Below are positions 36,584 to 45,419 of a stretch of 64,000 nucleotides of DNA, one piece after another. Made by a program: the position numbers and the translations under genes. Numbering within the stretch: position 1 is the first letter of the stretch; every line of letters starts with the position of its first letter. This DNA is from Chloroflexota bacterium (GTDB lineage Bacteria; Chloroflexota; Dormibacteria; Dormibacterales; Dormibacteraceae): NCBI GenBank assembly GCA_005881275.1, contig VBEF01000036.1, positions 42,504 through 106,503 on the forward strand, in the 5' to 3' direction. The notes under the pieces are model-generated. The model was given only the letters and a program-made list of their open reading frames with translations, was not told where the DNA came from and made no database searches.

Positions 36584-37078
36584 CGCCAGGGTCTGAAGGC
36601 GACGCCGGAACGCGTCTCGCGCGCTTTGCGAGAGCTGACCGACGGCTATGGCGTCAACCCGGAAGATGTCGTCGCAGACGCAACCTTCGACCAGGACTAC
36701 GACGAGATGGTCGTCGTCAAGGACATCGCGTTCTACAGCCTGTGCGAGCATCACATGCTGCCCTTCTTCGGGCATGTTCATGTCGGCTACCTGCCGAAAG
36801 GCAAGGTGGTCGGGCTGAGCAAGATCCCCCGACTGGTCGAGGTCTTCTCGCACCGCCTTCAGATCCAGGAGAAGCTCACCAAGGAGATCGCGGAGGCGTT
36901 GAGCGCGGTGCTCGCCCCGAAAGGTGTCGGGGTGGTCGTCGAGGCGCGCCACCTGTGCATGGAGATGCGCGGAGTCGAGAGGCCGGGCGGACAGATGATC
37001 ACGTCTTGCATGCTCGGCACATTCCGGCGCGACCCGCGCACCCGAGCCGAGTTTCTCGACCTCGTCAAAGGGAAGTAA
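36521..37078 (+). CDS. folE: GTP cyclohydrolase I
   Basis: A 185-residue enzyme opening GTP to dihydroneopterin triphosphate. The zinc site is CEHH in SLCEHHMLPFFGHVHVGYLP with the third ligand in ARHLCMEMRG; GLSKIPRLVEVFSHRLQIQE and GEDPHRQGLKATPERV are present. The ORF track begins at 36062, but the sequence before residue LADPIAELVDSLL is shadow. No ATG/GTG/TTG lies near the true N-terminus: CTG 36521 (or CTG 36500) fits; the next ATG at 36413 would add 36 unlikely residues. The 5' end overlaps the PHP gene head-to-head. Confidence 0.93.
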   Translation: MADPIAELVDSLLVELGEDPHRQGLKATPERVSRALRELTDGYGVNPEDVVADATFDQDYDEMVVVKDIAFYSLCEHHMLPFFGHVHVGYLPKGKVVGLSKIPRLVEVFSHRLQIQEKLTKEIAEALSAVLAPKGVGVVVEARHLCMEMRGVERPGGQMITSCMLGTFRRDPRTRAEFLDLVKGK

Positions 37079-37179
37079 GCTCCGAGAGGGCAATTGGAGG
37101 GGCCCACAGGTCGCGGGCGGGATGCCACGGACCGGGTCGCTCTGGCATGGGTCGTAGCTGTGCACATCGCGCCCAACAC

Positions 37180-37195
37180 ATAAACCAGCCTTTAT
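37180..37195. promoter_or_regulatory. Upstream operator half of a tandem pair before the ArsR gene
   Basis: ATAAACCAGCCTTTAT is an imperfect copy of the 16-bp repeat at 37211 (ATAAAGGAACCTTTAT), with centres 31 bp apart, about three helical turns. Two such sites on one DNA face suit cooperative binding of dimeric repressors. Confidence 0.5.
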
Positions 37196-37210
37196 GCTTT
37201 AGACTGGCTT

Positions 37211-37226
37211 ATAAAGGAACCTTTAT
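37211..37226. promoter_or_regulatory. Operator overlapping the ArsR-gene start
   Basis: ATAAAGG-AA-CCTTTAT is a perfect 7-bp inverted repeat. It covers a possible -10 (TATAAA) and the first bases of the ATG at 37225, so binding would block transcription; autoregulation by the ArsR-like product is likely. Confidence 0.6.
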
Positions 37227-37548
37227 GTTTCTCCAGAACCCGCGCAATGAGCTGCCCGACCATTTCCTGGGCTTCGCCAACCCCACCCGCCTGCGCATCC
37301 TCGAGCGCCTGGCCAAGCTCGGCGAGGTCAACGTCAACGACCTGGCTCTCCACCTGCACATGAGCCAGCCGCGCATCTCCTGGCACCTAAGGATGCTCCG
37401 CCTGGGCGGGGTGATCCGAACCAGACGCGAAGGCCGGCAGGTCTATTGCTCGCTCGACGTGGAGAACATCAGGCGCTATCGGGAGCGCCTGGACCAGATG
37501 CTCGGCATGGCACAGAAGATGAAAGTCGGTGAGGAGGTGGGCGCATGA
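37225..37548 (+). CDS. ArsR-family winged-helix repressor
   Basis: A 107-residue regulator. [24 protein letters not shown], the recognition helix [19 protein letters not shown] and wing [13 protein letters not shown] are typical of ArsR. The metal-binding ELCVCDL-type motif is absent, so it probably senses something other than arsenic or metals via that site. It overlaps ino1 by 4 bases (ATGA), suggesting control of inositol-lipid synthesis. The ORF track's 36742 start runs through folE; ATG 37225 sits under the operator and lacks a Shine-Dalgarno. Confidence 0.88.
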   Translation: MFLQNPRNELPDHFLGFANPTRLRILERLAKLGEVNVNDLALHLHMSQPRISWHLRMLRLGGVIRTRREGRQVYCSLDVENIRRYRERLDQMLGMAQKMKVGEEVGA

Positions 37549-38711
37549 GCGCCAATCACAGAAACGGTCAGCGCAACAAGAAGGTCCGGGTGGCCATCGT
37601 GGGCGTCGGCAACTGCGCTTCCTCGCTGGTCCAGGGCGTGCACTACTACCGTGACGCGTCGCCCAAAGACTCAGTCCCTGGGCTGATGCACGTGGACCTC
37701 GGCGGCTATCACATCCGCGACATCGAGTTCGTCGCCGCGTTCGACATCGACAAGAACAAGGTCGGGCTCGACCTGTCCGAGGCCATCGACGCCAAGCCCA
37801 ACAACACGGTTAAGTTCGCGGACGTGCCGCGCACCGGCGTCAGGGTCCAGCGCGGCATGACACATGACGGCATCGGCAAGTACCTCTCCGAGGTCGTGCA
37901 AAAGGCCCCCGGTGAGACATCGGATGTCGTCGGCATCCTCAAGAAGACGAAGGCGGACGTGCTCGTGAGCTATCTGCCCGTCGGCTCGGAAGAGGCGACC
38001 AAGTGGTACGTGGAGCAGGCGTTGACCGCAGGCGTCGGTTTTGTCAACTGTATCCCCGTCTTCATCGCGCGTGAGCCCTACTGGCAGAAGCGTTTCCTCG
38101 ACAAGACCCTCCCTATCATCGGCGACGACATCAAGTCCCAGGTCGGTGCGACCATCATCCACCGCGTCTTGACCCGCCTCTTCCGTGACCGCGGCGTGAA
38201 GCTCGAACGGACCTACCAGCTGAACTTCGGCGGGAACACAGACTTCCTGAACATGCTCGAGCGGGAGCGGCTGATGTCGAAGAAGATCTCCAAGACGCGG
38301 TCGGTCACGTCGCAGCTCGACTATGACATCGGTAAGGACAATGTCCACATCGGCCCGTCCGACTATGTGCCCTGGCTGAACGATCGCAAGTGGGCGTACA
38401 TCCGGCTCGAGGGCCGCTCGTTCGGCGACGTACCTCTCAATGTCGAGCTCAAGCTCGAGGTCGTGGATTCGCCCAACTCGGCGGGCATCGTCATCGACGC
38501 GGTGCGGTGCGCCAAGCTGGCGATCGACAGGGGCATCGGTGGCGCGCTCGAAGGTCCGAGCTCGTACTTCATGAAGTCGCCGCCCGTCCAGTACAGCGAC
38601 AACGAGGCCAGGCAGTTGGTGGAGGAGTTCATCGAAGGTGATAAGGCGGGAGTCAATGGGCGCGACCGCCGCGTCGCCCGCACCAAGCCGGCCGCAGCTG
38701 CTAAGCGCTAG
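37545..38711 (+). CDS. ino1: Inositol-3-phosphate synthase
   Basis: A 388-residue NAD-dependent enzyme turning glucose 6-phosphate into inositol 3-phosphate. [19 protein letters not shown] (NAD loop), [24 protein letters not shown]-type [21 protein letters not shown] and [14 protein letters not shown] are hallmarks of the actinobacterial form. It feeds phosphatidylinositol and possibly mycothiol-type thiols. It overlaps the regulator at the start and the acyltransferase (56 bases) at the end, marking a polycistronic inositol-lipid operon. Confidence 0.95.
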   Translation: MSANHRNGQRNKKVRVAIVGVGNCASSLVQGVHYYRDASPKDSVPGLMHVDLGGYHIRDIEFVAAFDIDKNKVGLDLSEAIDAKPNNTVKFADVPRTGVRVQRGMTHDGIGKYLSEVVQKAPGETSDVVGILKKTKADVLVSYLPVGSEEATKWYVEQALTAGVGFVNCIPVFIAREPYWQKRFLDKTLPIIGDDIKSQVGATIIHRVLTRLFRDRGVKLERTYQLNFGGNTDFLNMLERERLMSKKISKTRSVTSQLDYDIGKDNVHIGPSDYVPWLNDRKWAYIRLEGRSFGDVPLNVELKLEVVDSPNSAGIVIDAVRCAKLAIDRGIGGALEGPSSYFMKSPPVQYSDNEARQLVEEFIEGDKAGVNGRDRRVARTKPAAAAKR

Positions 38712-39540
38712 CTACCAAGCGAGCGCGCGGGTGCTGCGCGCGTTTCCGGCTGGGCTGCGACATGCCGCGGCCGCGCCGGGCGGCACGGCATGGTTCTGGC
38801 TCAGCCGCGCCCAGCGGAACGCTGCGCTCGACAACTACGCCGCCGCGCTAGGTCGCGAGCGGTCGGACCCGGAGGTCGCGCGCGTGGCCAGGAGTGCTTT
38901 CCAGAACTATGGCCGCGTGCTCATGGACTTCCTGCTCCTGGGGAGTCTCACGCCGCAGGAGCTGATGGCGCGGATGTCGGTCGATGGGCTCGAGCATCTC
39001 GACGCGGGGTTGGCACGTGGCAAGGGCGTGATCATGGCCACGCCGCACATGGGCTCATGGGATATGGCGGGCTCATACGCGGGCGCCTTGGGCTACCGAA
39101 TCTCAGCGGTAGCCGAGCGCTTCCCTGGGTCTCTCAACGAGGCGGTGGTGGCGACCCGTCAGCGTTTCGGCTTGAACGTGATCATGCTGGGGCGCTCGGC
39201 GGTGAGGGGCATCACCGAAGCCCTGCAGGCGAACGGAGGTGTCGCCCTCCTTTGCGACCTGGAACAGGGGCCGGGGCTCACGGTGAGCTTTTTCGGGCGG
39301 CGCGCCACCGTCCCGGGCGGACCCGCGGCCTTTGCCCTCAAGACAGGCGCTTCGCTGGTGCCGGCATGCCAGTACGCGTCGGCCCCTGGCCGATACCACG
39401 TGCATCTCGACCCTCCGCTTGCCGTGCGAGAAGGCGACACAAAGGAAAGCCTCATGCAGGCTGTGATCAACCGATTCGAGGATTTCATAAAGGAGCGTCC
39501 CGACCAGTGGTACGCGTTTCGGCCGATGTTCGGCCGCTGA
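38656..39540 (+). CDS. patA: Lysophospholipid/PIM acyltransferase (PatA/HtrB-like)
   Basis: A 294-residue LpxL-superfamily acyltransferase. The catalytic HX4D is in [12 protein letters not shown], followed by [35 protein letters not shown]. Its position between ino1 and pimA matches PatA, the mycobacterial acyltransferase acting on phosphatidylinositol mannosides. I chose ATG 38656, preceded by GGGAG; the ORF track's 38638 is also in frame. A second, damaged copy follows. Confidence 0.85.
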   Translation: MGATAASPAPSRPQLLSASYQASARVLRAFPAGLRHAAAAPGGTAWFWLSRAQRNAALDNYAAALGRERSDPEVARVARSAFQNYGRVLMDFLLLGSLTPQELMARMSVDGLEHLDAGLARGKGVIMATPHMGSWDMAGSYAGALGYRISAVAERFPGSLNEAVVATRQRFGLNVIMLGRSAVRGITEALQANGGVALLCDLEQGPGLTVSFFGRRATVPGGPAAFALKTGASLVPACQYASAPGRYHVHLDPPLAVREGDTKESLMQAVINRFEDFIKERPDQWYAFRPMFGR

Positions 39541-39543
39541 GGA

Positions 39544-40312
39544 ATGGGCGAATGGACATGGCGAGGGTTCAAAGCCGTGCAGTCGCTGGTCGAACGCTTG
39601 CCCCGGTCGTGGGCATACGCGCTGGCCGTGCTGGCGGCGCGCGTGGCCTGGTTGTTTTCCCCGCTCGCGCGTCCGCGTCTCGAGAGAAACCTCAAGATCG
39701 CCTGCCCGGAGCTGGAGAACGACACGGCCGCGCTGCGCCGACTGTCCTGGCTGAACTTTCAGAATCACGCCAAGGCTTACGCGGACCTGATGCAGCTTCC
39801 GCGGGCGAGGGTCGAGTCGTTGCAGCCCAGGCTGAGGGTGAAAGGCCTGGACTATCTCGAGGAGGCACGCGCCGTCGGCAAGGGCGTGCTGGTCGTCTCC
39901 TGCCACATGGGCTCGTACGAGGTTGTGTCCGCGATCTGGGCCGCGACGCTGTCGCCCGTGAGCTTCTTCGCCGAAGAGCTCGAGCCTCGAGCGTTGTTCG
40001 AGTGGTACCGCGACACGCGGGCGAGGCTCGGGATCAGCGCCCTTCTTCGGCAAGCCGGCGCCGATCCCCTTGGGCCCGGCGGCGATCGCGCTGCGGCTCG
40101 GCACGCCGCTCTTCCCCGTATGCGTTTACCGATTGCCGGACGATACGTACGTGGCCGAAGGAGCACCGCTCGTCTACGCCAGGTCGACCGGCGACGCACG
40201 CGCCGACCAGGTTCGCACAACCCAGGAGCTGCTCCGGCACATCGAGCGCTTTGTCCAGCAGCACCCGGAGCAGTGGCATGTCCCGCACCGGATCTGGGCG
40301 GACACGGAATGA
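39544..40312 (+). pseudogene. Second LpxL-type acyltransferase, internally deleted and frameshifted
   Basis: The first 170 residues are sound (SCHMGSYEVVSAIWAATLSP holds the HX4E motif; EWYRDTRARLGISALLRQAG). Near 40060 the frame breaks and continues +1 as GPAAIALRLGTPLFPVCVYR to a stop at 40312. Compared with the intact copy upstream, about 35-40 residues (the L-x-D-x-D/FFG region) are missing at the break. A shadow frame reads on to 40323. It is either a decaying duplicate of patA or the product of an assembly deletion. It sits 4 bases after patA. Confidence 0.75.
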
Positions 40313-40319
40313 CCGCGCA

Positions 40320-41489
40320 ATGAAGGTCGGGCTTGTTTCGCCGTACGATTTCGCCTCGCCTGGCGGAGTGAATGACCACGTCCGCCACCTCGCCGTCCAG
40401 CTCCAGCAGCTCGGCCACGAAACCCGCATCTTCGCGCCTTCCAGCCGCGCGGACGTCGACTTCGACAGCGCCCGCTTCTACCGGATCGGGACGCCGATCG
40501 CGATTCCGGTCAACGATTCGGTCGCGCGCATCACGCTGAGCTTTCACCTCGCCAACCAGGTGGCGGCGATCGTCGCGGACGAAGGCTTCGATGTCCTTCA
40601 TTTCCATGAGCCGCTGATGCCGGCGCTTCCGATCACGATGCTCCGGATGTCGAACACTGCCAACGTCGGGACTTTTCATGCGTTCGCGCGATCCAATGTC
40701 GGCTATTTCTACGGCCGGCCTCTGCTCCAGCCTTACCTCGAGCACCTGCACCGGGCGATCGCTGTAAGCGAGCCGGCGCGCGCATTTGTGCAGCGCTACT
40801 TCCCTGCCTTCCCGATGCGTGTGATTCCCAACGGCGTAGACGTCAGCGTCTACCGGCCGGGTCTCGCGCCGATCCGCCATCTGCGCGACGAATGCCTGAA
40901 CGTGCTCTTCGTCGGCAGGCTCGAGAAGCGCAAGGGCCTGGGCGACCTTTTGAGGGCTTATCGCGCGATGAGCATGCGGATTCCGCAAACGCGCCTGATC
41001 ATCGTCGGCGATGGGCCGCTCCGGGGCAGGGTCGAGTCGTACGTGGCCAGGCATCGACTCCCGAACGTCGTCGTGGCGGGTTACGTGCCCGACAGCGTGA
41101 AGCCGCGCTACTACAACAGCGCCGACATCTTCTGCGCTCCCGCCACGGGAGCCGAAAGCTTTGGCATCGTGCTGCTTGAAGCCCTGGCGTCCGGTCTCCC
41201 GGTTGTCGCAACCGAGGTGCCGGGCTACATGTCCGTGCTCGAGTCCGGCCGCGACAGCGTCACGGTGCAGCCGAAAAACTGGCGCGAGCTGGCTGCGTCG
41301 CTGGTCATCCTCGCGCGCGACGCCGAGCTGCGGCGAAGGCTTTCCGACTATGCGATTCAGAAGGCCAGACGCTACTCGTGGGAGCTTGTGGCATCTGAGG
41401 TCATCGAGGTCTACCAGGAGGCGCGTAAGGCACTCGCCGCACGACCGGCGGCAACACTGGAGGTGACGGGTGTTCACCACGCGGTTTGA
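40320..41489 (+). CDS. pimA: Phosphatidylinositol mannosyltransferase-like GT4 glycosyltransferase
   Basis: A 389-residue GT-B enzyme. VGLVSPYDFASPGGVNDHVRHL (acceptor loop), IPNGVDVSVYRPG, FVGRLEKRKGLGDLLRA, VGDGPLRGRVE and the donor-binding ESFGIVLLEALASGLPVVATEV are all visible. The closest family is PimA, transferring mannose from GDP-mannose to phosphatidylinositol on the inner membrane face. The context (ino1, patA, CDP-alcohol transferase) supports this. The ORF track's 38790 start is a long shadow across patA; ATG 40320 is the family start. Confidence 0.88.
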   Translation: MKVGLVSPYDFASPGGVNDHVRHLAVQLQQLGHETRIFAPSSRADVDFDSARFYRIGTPIAIPVNDSVARITLSFHLANQVAAIVADEGFDVLHFHEPLMPALPITMLRMSNTANVGTFHAFARSNVGYFYGRPLLQPYLEHLHRAIAVSEPARAFVQRYFPAFPMRVIPNGVDVSVYRPGLAPIRHLRDECLNVLFVGRLEKRKGLGDLLRAYRAMSMRIPQTRLIIVGDGPLRGRVESYVARHRLPNVVVAGYVPDSVKPRYYNSADIFCAPATGAESFGIVLLEALASGLPVVATEVPGYMSVLESGRDSVTVQPKNWRELAASLVILARDAELRRRLSDYAIQKARRYSWELVASEVIEVYQEARKALAARPAATLEVTGVHHAV

Positions 41490-42018
41490 GGCCTGGGTCC
41501 GGCGCCAGGCGGAGGCGCTGGTGTCTGCGCTCGGTCGCAGCCCCATCACTCCCAACCAGGTCACGGTGGTTGGCCTCGGACTTACCTTCCTCGCCGCCGG
41601 CCTTGTGGCTTTTGGCCACCTGCGATGGGCCGGGGTCGTGCTGATCTTCGCCGGCACGTGCGACATCCTCGACGGCGCACTGGCGCGCTCGACCCACGCA
41701 AGCTATTGGCTCGTCCTGGCTACGCTGGCTGCGCTCGCCGGCTCGTTCCTGGTGAGCTACGTGCGCGCCCGCGCGCAGAGCCTCGGTTTTGTTTGCAAAA
41801 CGGGTCTGTTCCAGCGGCCAGAACGTGTTGTCGTGACGGTCGTCGGACTGCTGGTTGGCGGGTACGTGCTTTACGGCGTCGTGTTCCTGCTGGCGATCGT
41901 CACCAACATCACCGCTCTGCAGCGCATCCGAGAGGTGTGGCTCCAGGGCCGAGCCCAGCGCCTCGAGCGTGAGCGCGAGACAAAGGCGCGGCGGGCCGCC
42001 ACCAACCAGGCGCCATGA
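41470..42018 (+). CDS. CDP-alcohol phosphatidyltransferase (PI-phosphate synthase type) lacking part of its active site
   Basis: A 182-residue membrane protein. The first half of the CDP-alcohol motif is present (DILDGALAR), but the following G-x3-D-x3-D that completes the metal site is absent: ARSTHAS runs straight into YWLVLATLAALAG and SYVRARAQSLGF. Relatives of the actinobacterial PgsA1/PIP synthase have about 35 more residues here. The C-terminal half (TGLFQRPERVVVTVVGLLVGG) is normal. The in-frame deletion should inactivate the enzyme, which would otherwise join CDP-diacylglycerol and inositol phosphate. GTG 41470 overlaps the pimA end. Confidence 0.8.
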   Translation: MFTTRFEAWVRRQAEALVSALGRSPITPNQVTVVGLGLTFLAAGLVAFGHLRWAGVVLIFAGTCDILDGALARSTHASYWLVLATLAALAGSFLVSYVRARAQSLGFVCKTGLFQRPERVVVTVVGLLVGGYVLYGVVFLLAIVTNITALQRIREVWLQGRAQRLERERETKARRAATNQAP

Positions 42019-42965
42019 CCGATCCGTTCGAAGCCGTAGCCGGCCACACGCAGGCCCTCGACCAGCTGCGCTCGCAGGTCAGGACCGACCGGCTGGCCCA
42101 CGCGTACCTTTTCGTTGGCGAGTCTGGGCTCGGCAAGGCAATGACCGCGCGTGCGCTGGCGTCCGCACTTCTGCCCGAGGCGCCGCTGACCCGGCACCCC
42201 GACTACTGGGAGGACGACCGGATCAAGCCACTCTCCATCAACGAGATTCGCCTTCTGCCCGACAAGCCGCCTGAGTTTCACGAGCTTTCGCTGCAGGCGT
42301 TCTTGAACCTCAAGCCGGCGATTGGGGGGCGCCGCGTCGTGGTGGTGACGAATGTCGGGCGGGTCCGCGACCAGGACCAGGGCGTACTGCTCAAAACCCT
42401 CGAGGAGCCGCACCCTCATCGCGTCATCGTGTTGACGACGCCGAGCCTCAATCCCTTCGTCGTGCTGCCCACCGTGGTCTCGCGCTGCCAGCGCCTCTTC
42501 TTCCATCCTGTTCCGGCACTCGATATCGAAAAGCTTCTCGTCTCGAACGGCGTCGAGGCCAAGCGATCGAAATTGCTGTCCGAGCTTTCGGGCGGACGTC
42601 CGGGTTGGGCGATGCGGCGCGCGAGGGACGAGGGCGTGATCGAGCTGCACCACGTATGGACCCGCCGCCTGGAAGAGACTTTTGGGTCGCCTGCCGACGT
42701 CCCCTTGCAGCTGGCGGCGCAGCTCGACTCGGAGCAGATGGCCTGGCGGCGCAGCGAAGGGGATGAGGAAGACCCGGCTTTGTTTGCCATCGCGAGCTGG
42801 CAGATCGAGCTTCGTCGTCGCATGCTCGCCACTCGCGGCCGCGAGCAGGGAAGGTGGGCGCGGCTGGTCGAGCTCTCCTATGACACGCTCGGCTACCTCG
42901 AGCAAAACGTGAGCCCGCGACTTGCCCTGGAAACGTTCTTGCTCGAATGCCGAAAAGCGTCGTAA
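42015..42965 (+). CDS. holB: DNA polymerase III delta' subunit
   Basis: A 316-residue clamp-loader AAA+ protein. GHTQALDQLRSQVRTDRLAHAYLFVGESGLGK, GVLLKTLEEP and LPTVVSRCQRLFF (arginine-finger SRC) are diagnostic. The four-cysteine zinc module of many delta' proteins is absent. It overlaps the preceding gene (ATGA) and hisC. In Bacillus it follows tmk and yaaQ; here it is separated from them. Confidence 0.88.
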   Translation: MTDPFEAVAGHTQALDQLRSQVRTDRLAHAYLFVGESGLGKAMTARALASALLPEAPLTRHPDYWEDDRIKPLSINEIRLLPDKPPEFHELSLQAFLNLKPAIGGRRVVVVTNVGRVRDQDQGVLLKTLEEPHPHRVIVLTTPSLNPFVVLPTVVSRCQRLFFHPVPALDIEKLLVSNGVEAKRSKLLSELSGGRPGWAMRRARDEGVIELHHVWTRRLEETFGSPADVPLQLAAQLDSEQMAWRRSEGDEEDPALFAIASWQIELRRRMLATRGREQGRWARLVELSYDTLGYLEQNVSPRLALETFLLECRKAS

Positions 42966-43874
42966 GGAAAGCCCTCGAGGGCTTCCAGCCATACACCCCG
43001 GGTGAACAGCCGCCCGACGGCGAGGGTTGGGTCAAGCTCAACACCAACGAGTCGCCTCTGCCGCCATCGCCGAAAGTCCTGCAGGCGATCAAGGCGGCCA
43101 CCGATGAATCGCTCCGGCTCTATCCGAGCCCGACGGCCGCCCCAGCGCGCCGAGCTATCGCGCGGCATTTTGGCATGGATCCAACCCACGTCACGGTTGG
43201 AAACGGCGGCGACGAGATGATCGAGCTTTGCTTCCGGGCGTTTGCCGGGGCCGGCGACACGGTGGCCTATCCCACCCCGACGTATCCGCTCTTCGACCCC
43301 CTGTGCCGAATCCACGAGGTCAGCCCGTCCCGCCATCCCACCGAGCTGCACTGGGAGCTTCCACCCAGCCTGGGCCCGGATCCCTCGCCGCTCAAGTTCG
43401 TGGTCAATCCGAACTCGCCGACCGGAGCGCTGTTTGACAAGGGTGCCCTTCTCCAAGTCGTATGCGCTGGCCGGACTGCGCGTCGGCTTTGCCTTGGGAG
43501 CACCGGAGCTGATCGAGTCGCTCGACGCGGTCAAAGACTCTTACAACCTCGACCGATTGGCCATCGTGGGCGCGGTCGCGGCGATTGAAGACGAGGCCCA
43601 CCACCGAAAGCTTGTTGAGGCGGTGGTGGAGAATCGCGAGGATCTCACCCGCGACCTGGGGCGGCTCGGGTTCGACGTCGTTCCCTCGGCGACTAACTTC
43701 GTCTTTGCCAAACCGCCCAAGCCGGCGGCCGGCGTAGTTGCGGCGCTGCGTGAGCGCAAGATCCTGGTCCGCCATTACGATCGTGAGCCGATCGCGGGTT
43801 GGATTCGGACCACGATTGGCACACGCGACCAACACGACAAGCTGCTGGCCGCCTTGAAGGAGATTCTCATTTGA
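42947..43874 (+). pseudogene. hisC: Histidinol-phosphate aminotransferase, internally deleted and frameshifted
   Basis: The N-terminal part (VKLNTNESPLPPSPKVLQAI, VGNGGDEMIELCFRAFAGAG, YPTPTYPLFDPLC, VNPNSPTGALFDKG) is typical HisC. At about 43440-43450 the frame changes and resumes as FSKSYALAGLRVGFALG, with the PLP lysine, ending RTTIGTRDQHDKLLAALKE at 43874. About 50-55 residues between the blocks are missing, including the DEAY segment whose Asp binds the PLP ring nitrogen. The gene as given cannot encode an active enzyme. It overlaps holB and the HD gene, so the surrounding operon is otherwise compact. Confidence 0.85.
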
Positions 43875-44437
43875 CCGCACCGACACGCGACGAAGCATGG
43901 GAGCTCGTCACCTCTATGACCAAGTCGGAACAGCTGCGCCGCCACATGCGCAGCGTCGAGGCCGCCATGCGCGCCTACGCCCGCCGTTTCGGCGAGGACG
44001 AAGAGCGCTGGGCTGTGCTCGGCCTCATCCACGACTGGGACTACGAGTCGGGGCCGACCGCTGAGCTGCATCCCATGCGCGGCATCCAGATGCTGCGCGA
44101 CAAGGGTTGGCCCGAGGACATCCTGGACGATATCGCCTCGCACGCCGACTACCTCGACGTTCCTCGGAACACGAATGCACGCAAGGCGCTCAACGCGGTG
44201 GACGAGATGTGCGGATTCATCATCGCGTGCGCGCTTGTCAAGCCCGACAGATCGCTGAGCTCGGTCGAGGCGAGCACCGTGCGCAAGAAGATGAAAGACA
44301 AGGCCTTTGCGCGGGGCGTGCATCGAGAGGAGCTCGTGGCGGGCGCCGAGGCCCTCGGTATACCCTTCGACGAGCACGTGGAGTTCGTCCGCGATGCCCT
44401 GAAGCCGATTGCACAGGAGCTTGGACTGAACCCATGA
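43871..44437 (+). CDS. HD-domain phosphohydrolase
   Basis: A 188-residue HD-superfamily protein. The metal ligands are H in LRRHMRSVEAAMRAYARRFG, HD in VLGLIHDWDYE and H in ASHADYL. A helical C-terminus ends with FVRDALKPIAQELGL. The fold hydrolyses phosphoesters, often nucleotides; the substrate is unknown. TTG 43871 overlaps the hisC stop (TTGA); the ORF track's 43799 start is not supported. It overlaps gyaR by 4 bases. Confidence 0.82.
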   Translation: MTAPTRDEAWELVTSMTKSEQLRRHMRSVEAAMRAYARRFGEDEERWAVLGLIHDWDYESGPTAELHPMRGIQMLRDKGWPEDILDDIASHADYLDVPRNTNARKALNAVDEMCGFIIACALVKPDRSLSSVEASTVRKKMKDKAFARGVHREELVAGAEALGIPFDEHVEFVRDALKPIAQELGLNP

Positions 44438-45417
44438 GCACAGGCGCTCGGCCGCGAGTTCTGCTGATGCATCCGATTCTCGACCCAGGTCCGGCGATCC
44501 TGGCCGAGGCGGCTGAGGTCCTGCCCTATCCGCCCGACCGAACGCTCGACGAGGCCAACATCCGCCAGGCGGCCGAGGGATGTGTGGGCATCGTCAGCCA
44601 GCTGATGGACCCGATTCGCGAAGCGGTGCTTTCGACGCCCGGGCTGAGGTGCGTCAGCAATGTGGCGGTTGGCTTTGACAACATCGACGTCGCGGCGGCC
44701 ACGGCGCACAAGGTCATGATCACCAACACGCCGGGCGTGCTCGACGACGCGACCGCCGACTTTGCCTTCACCCTGCTCATGTCCACTGCTCGACGCATCG
44801 TCGAGGCCGACAGCTTCACCCGTTCGGGGCGTTTCCGCGGCTGGGCGATCGATATGATGCTCGGCCAGGACATTTTTGGCGCGACGCTTGGCGTCGTCGG
44901 CGTCGGACGCATCGGTCGGGGCGTGGCGCACCGGGCCAAAGGCTTCAACATGCGCATCCTCTACTACGACCCGCAGCCTTTGCCCCGGGAGGCCGAGGAA
45001 CAGCTCGGCGCGACGCGCGTCGACCTCAACCGTCTCATCGCGGAGTCCGACTTCATCTCCGTCCATGTGCCGCTGACCAACGAGACCCACCACCTCTTCA
45101 GCACCGCTCAGTTCAACGCGATGAAGCGGAACGCGATCCTCGTCAACACCTCGCGGGGACCAGTGGTGGACGAGGCCGCGCTGGTCGGGGCGCTGACCGC
45201 AAAGAAGCTTGCGGGCGCAGGGCTCGACGTATACGAGCGCGAACCGGCGGTCCACCCGGGCCTGATCTCAATGCCCAACGTCGTCCTCGCGCCACACATC
45301 GCGAGCGCCACCGTGCGGACTCGATCGGAGATGTCGGCGATGGCCGCACGCAACATGGCCACGGCGGTGCGGGGCGGACGGCCGCCGAACCTCGTGAACC
45401 CAGAGGTCAAGAAATAG
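44434..45417 (+). CDS. gyaR: D-2-hydroxyacid dehydrogenase (glyoxylate/hydroxypyruvate reductase type)
   Basis: A 327-residue NAD(P)-dependent reductase. GVVGVGRIGRGVAHRAKGF is the nucleotide loop, the catalytic Arg is in VNTSRGPVVDEAAL, Glu in GLDVYEREP and His in LAPHIASAT. VSNVAVGFDNIDVAAAT and NTPGVLDDATADF place it near glyoxylate reductases. Products such as glycerate could be phosphorylated by the glycerate kinase at 20 kb. ATG 44434 overlaps the HD gene (ATGA). Confidence 0.9.
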   Translation: MSTGARPRVLLMHPILDPGPAILAEAAEVLPYPPDRTLDEANIRQAAEGCVGIVSQLMDPIREAVLSTPGLRCVSNVAVGFDNIDVAAATAHKVMITNTPGVLDDATADFAFTLLMSTARRIVEADSFTRSGRFRGWAIDMMLGQDIFGATLGVVGVGRIGRGVAHRAKGFNMRILYYDPQPLPREAEEQLGATRVDLNRLIAESDFISVHVPLTNETHHLFSTAQFNAMKRNAILVNTSRGPVVDEAALVGALTAKKLAGAGLDVYEREPAVHPGLISMPNVVLAPHIASATVRTRSEMSAMAARNMATAVRGGRPPNLVNPEVKK

Positions 45418-45419
45418 CG

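Noticed and set aside
35552-37165. N-terminal extension of the PHP ORF to 537 aa
   Set aside because: Residues before about ATG 36583 are antisense to folE and look random.
38790-41489. 899-aa ORF ending in the PimA-like protein
   Set aside because: The first 510 residues are a shadow of patA and the second acyltransferase; the real protein starts at ATG 40320.
42015-42965. holB as a fourth gene with an internal deletion
   Set aside because: The zinc module between RALASALLPE and HPDYWEDD is missing, but many delta' proteins lack it and the frame and core AAA motifs are intact.
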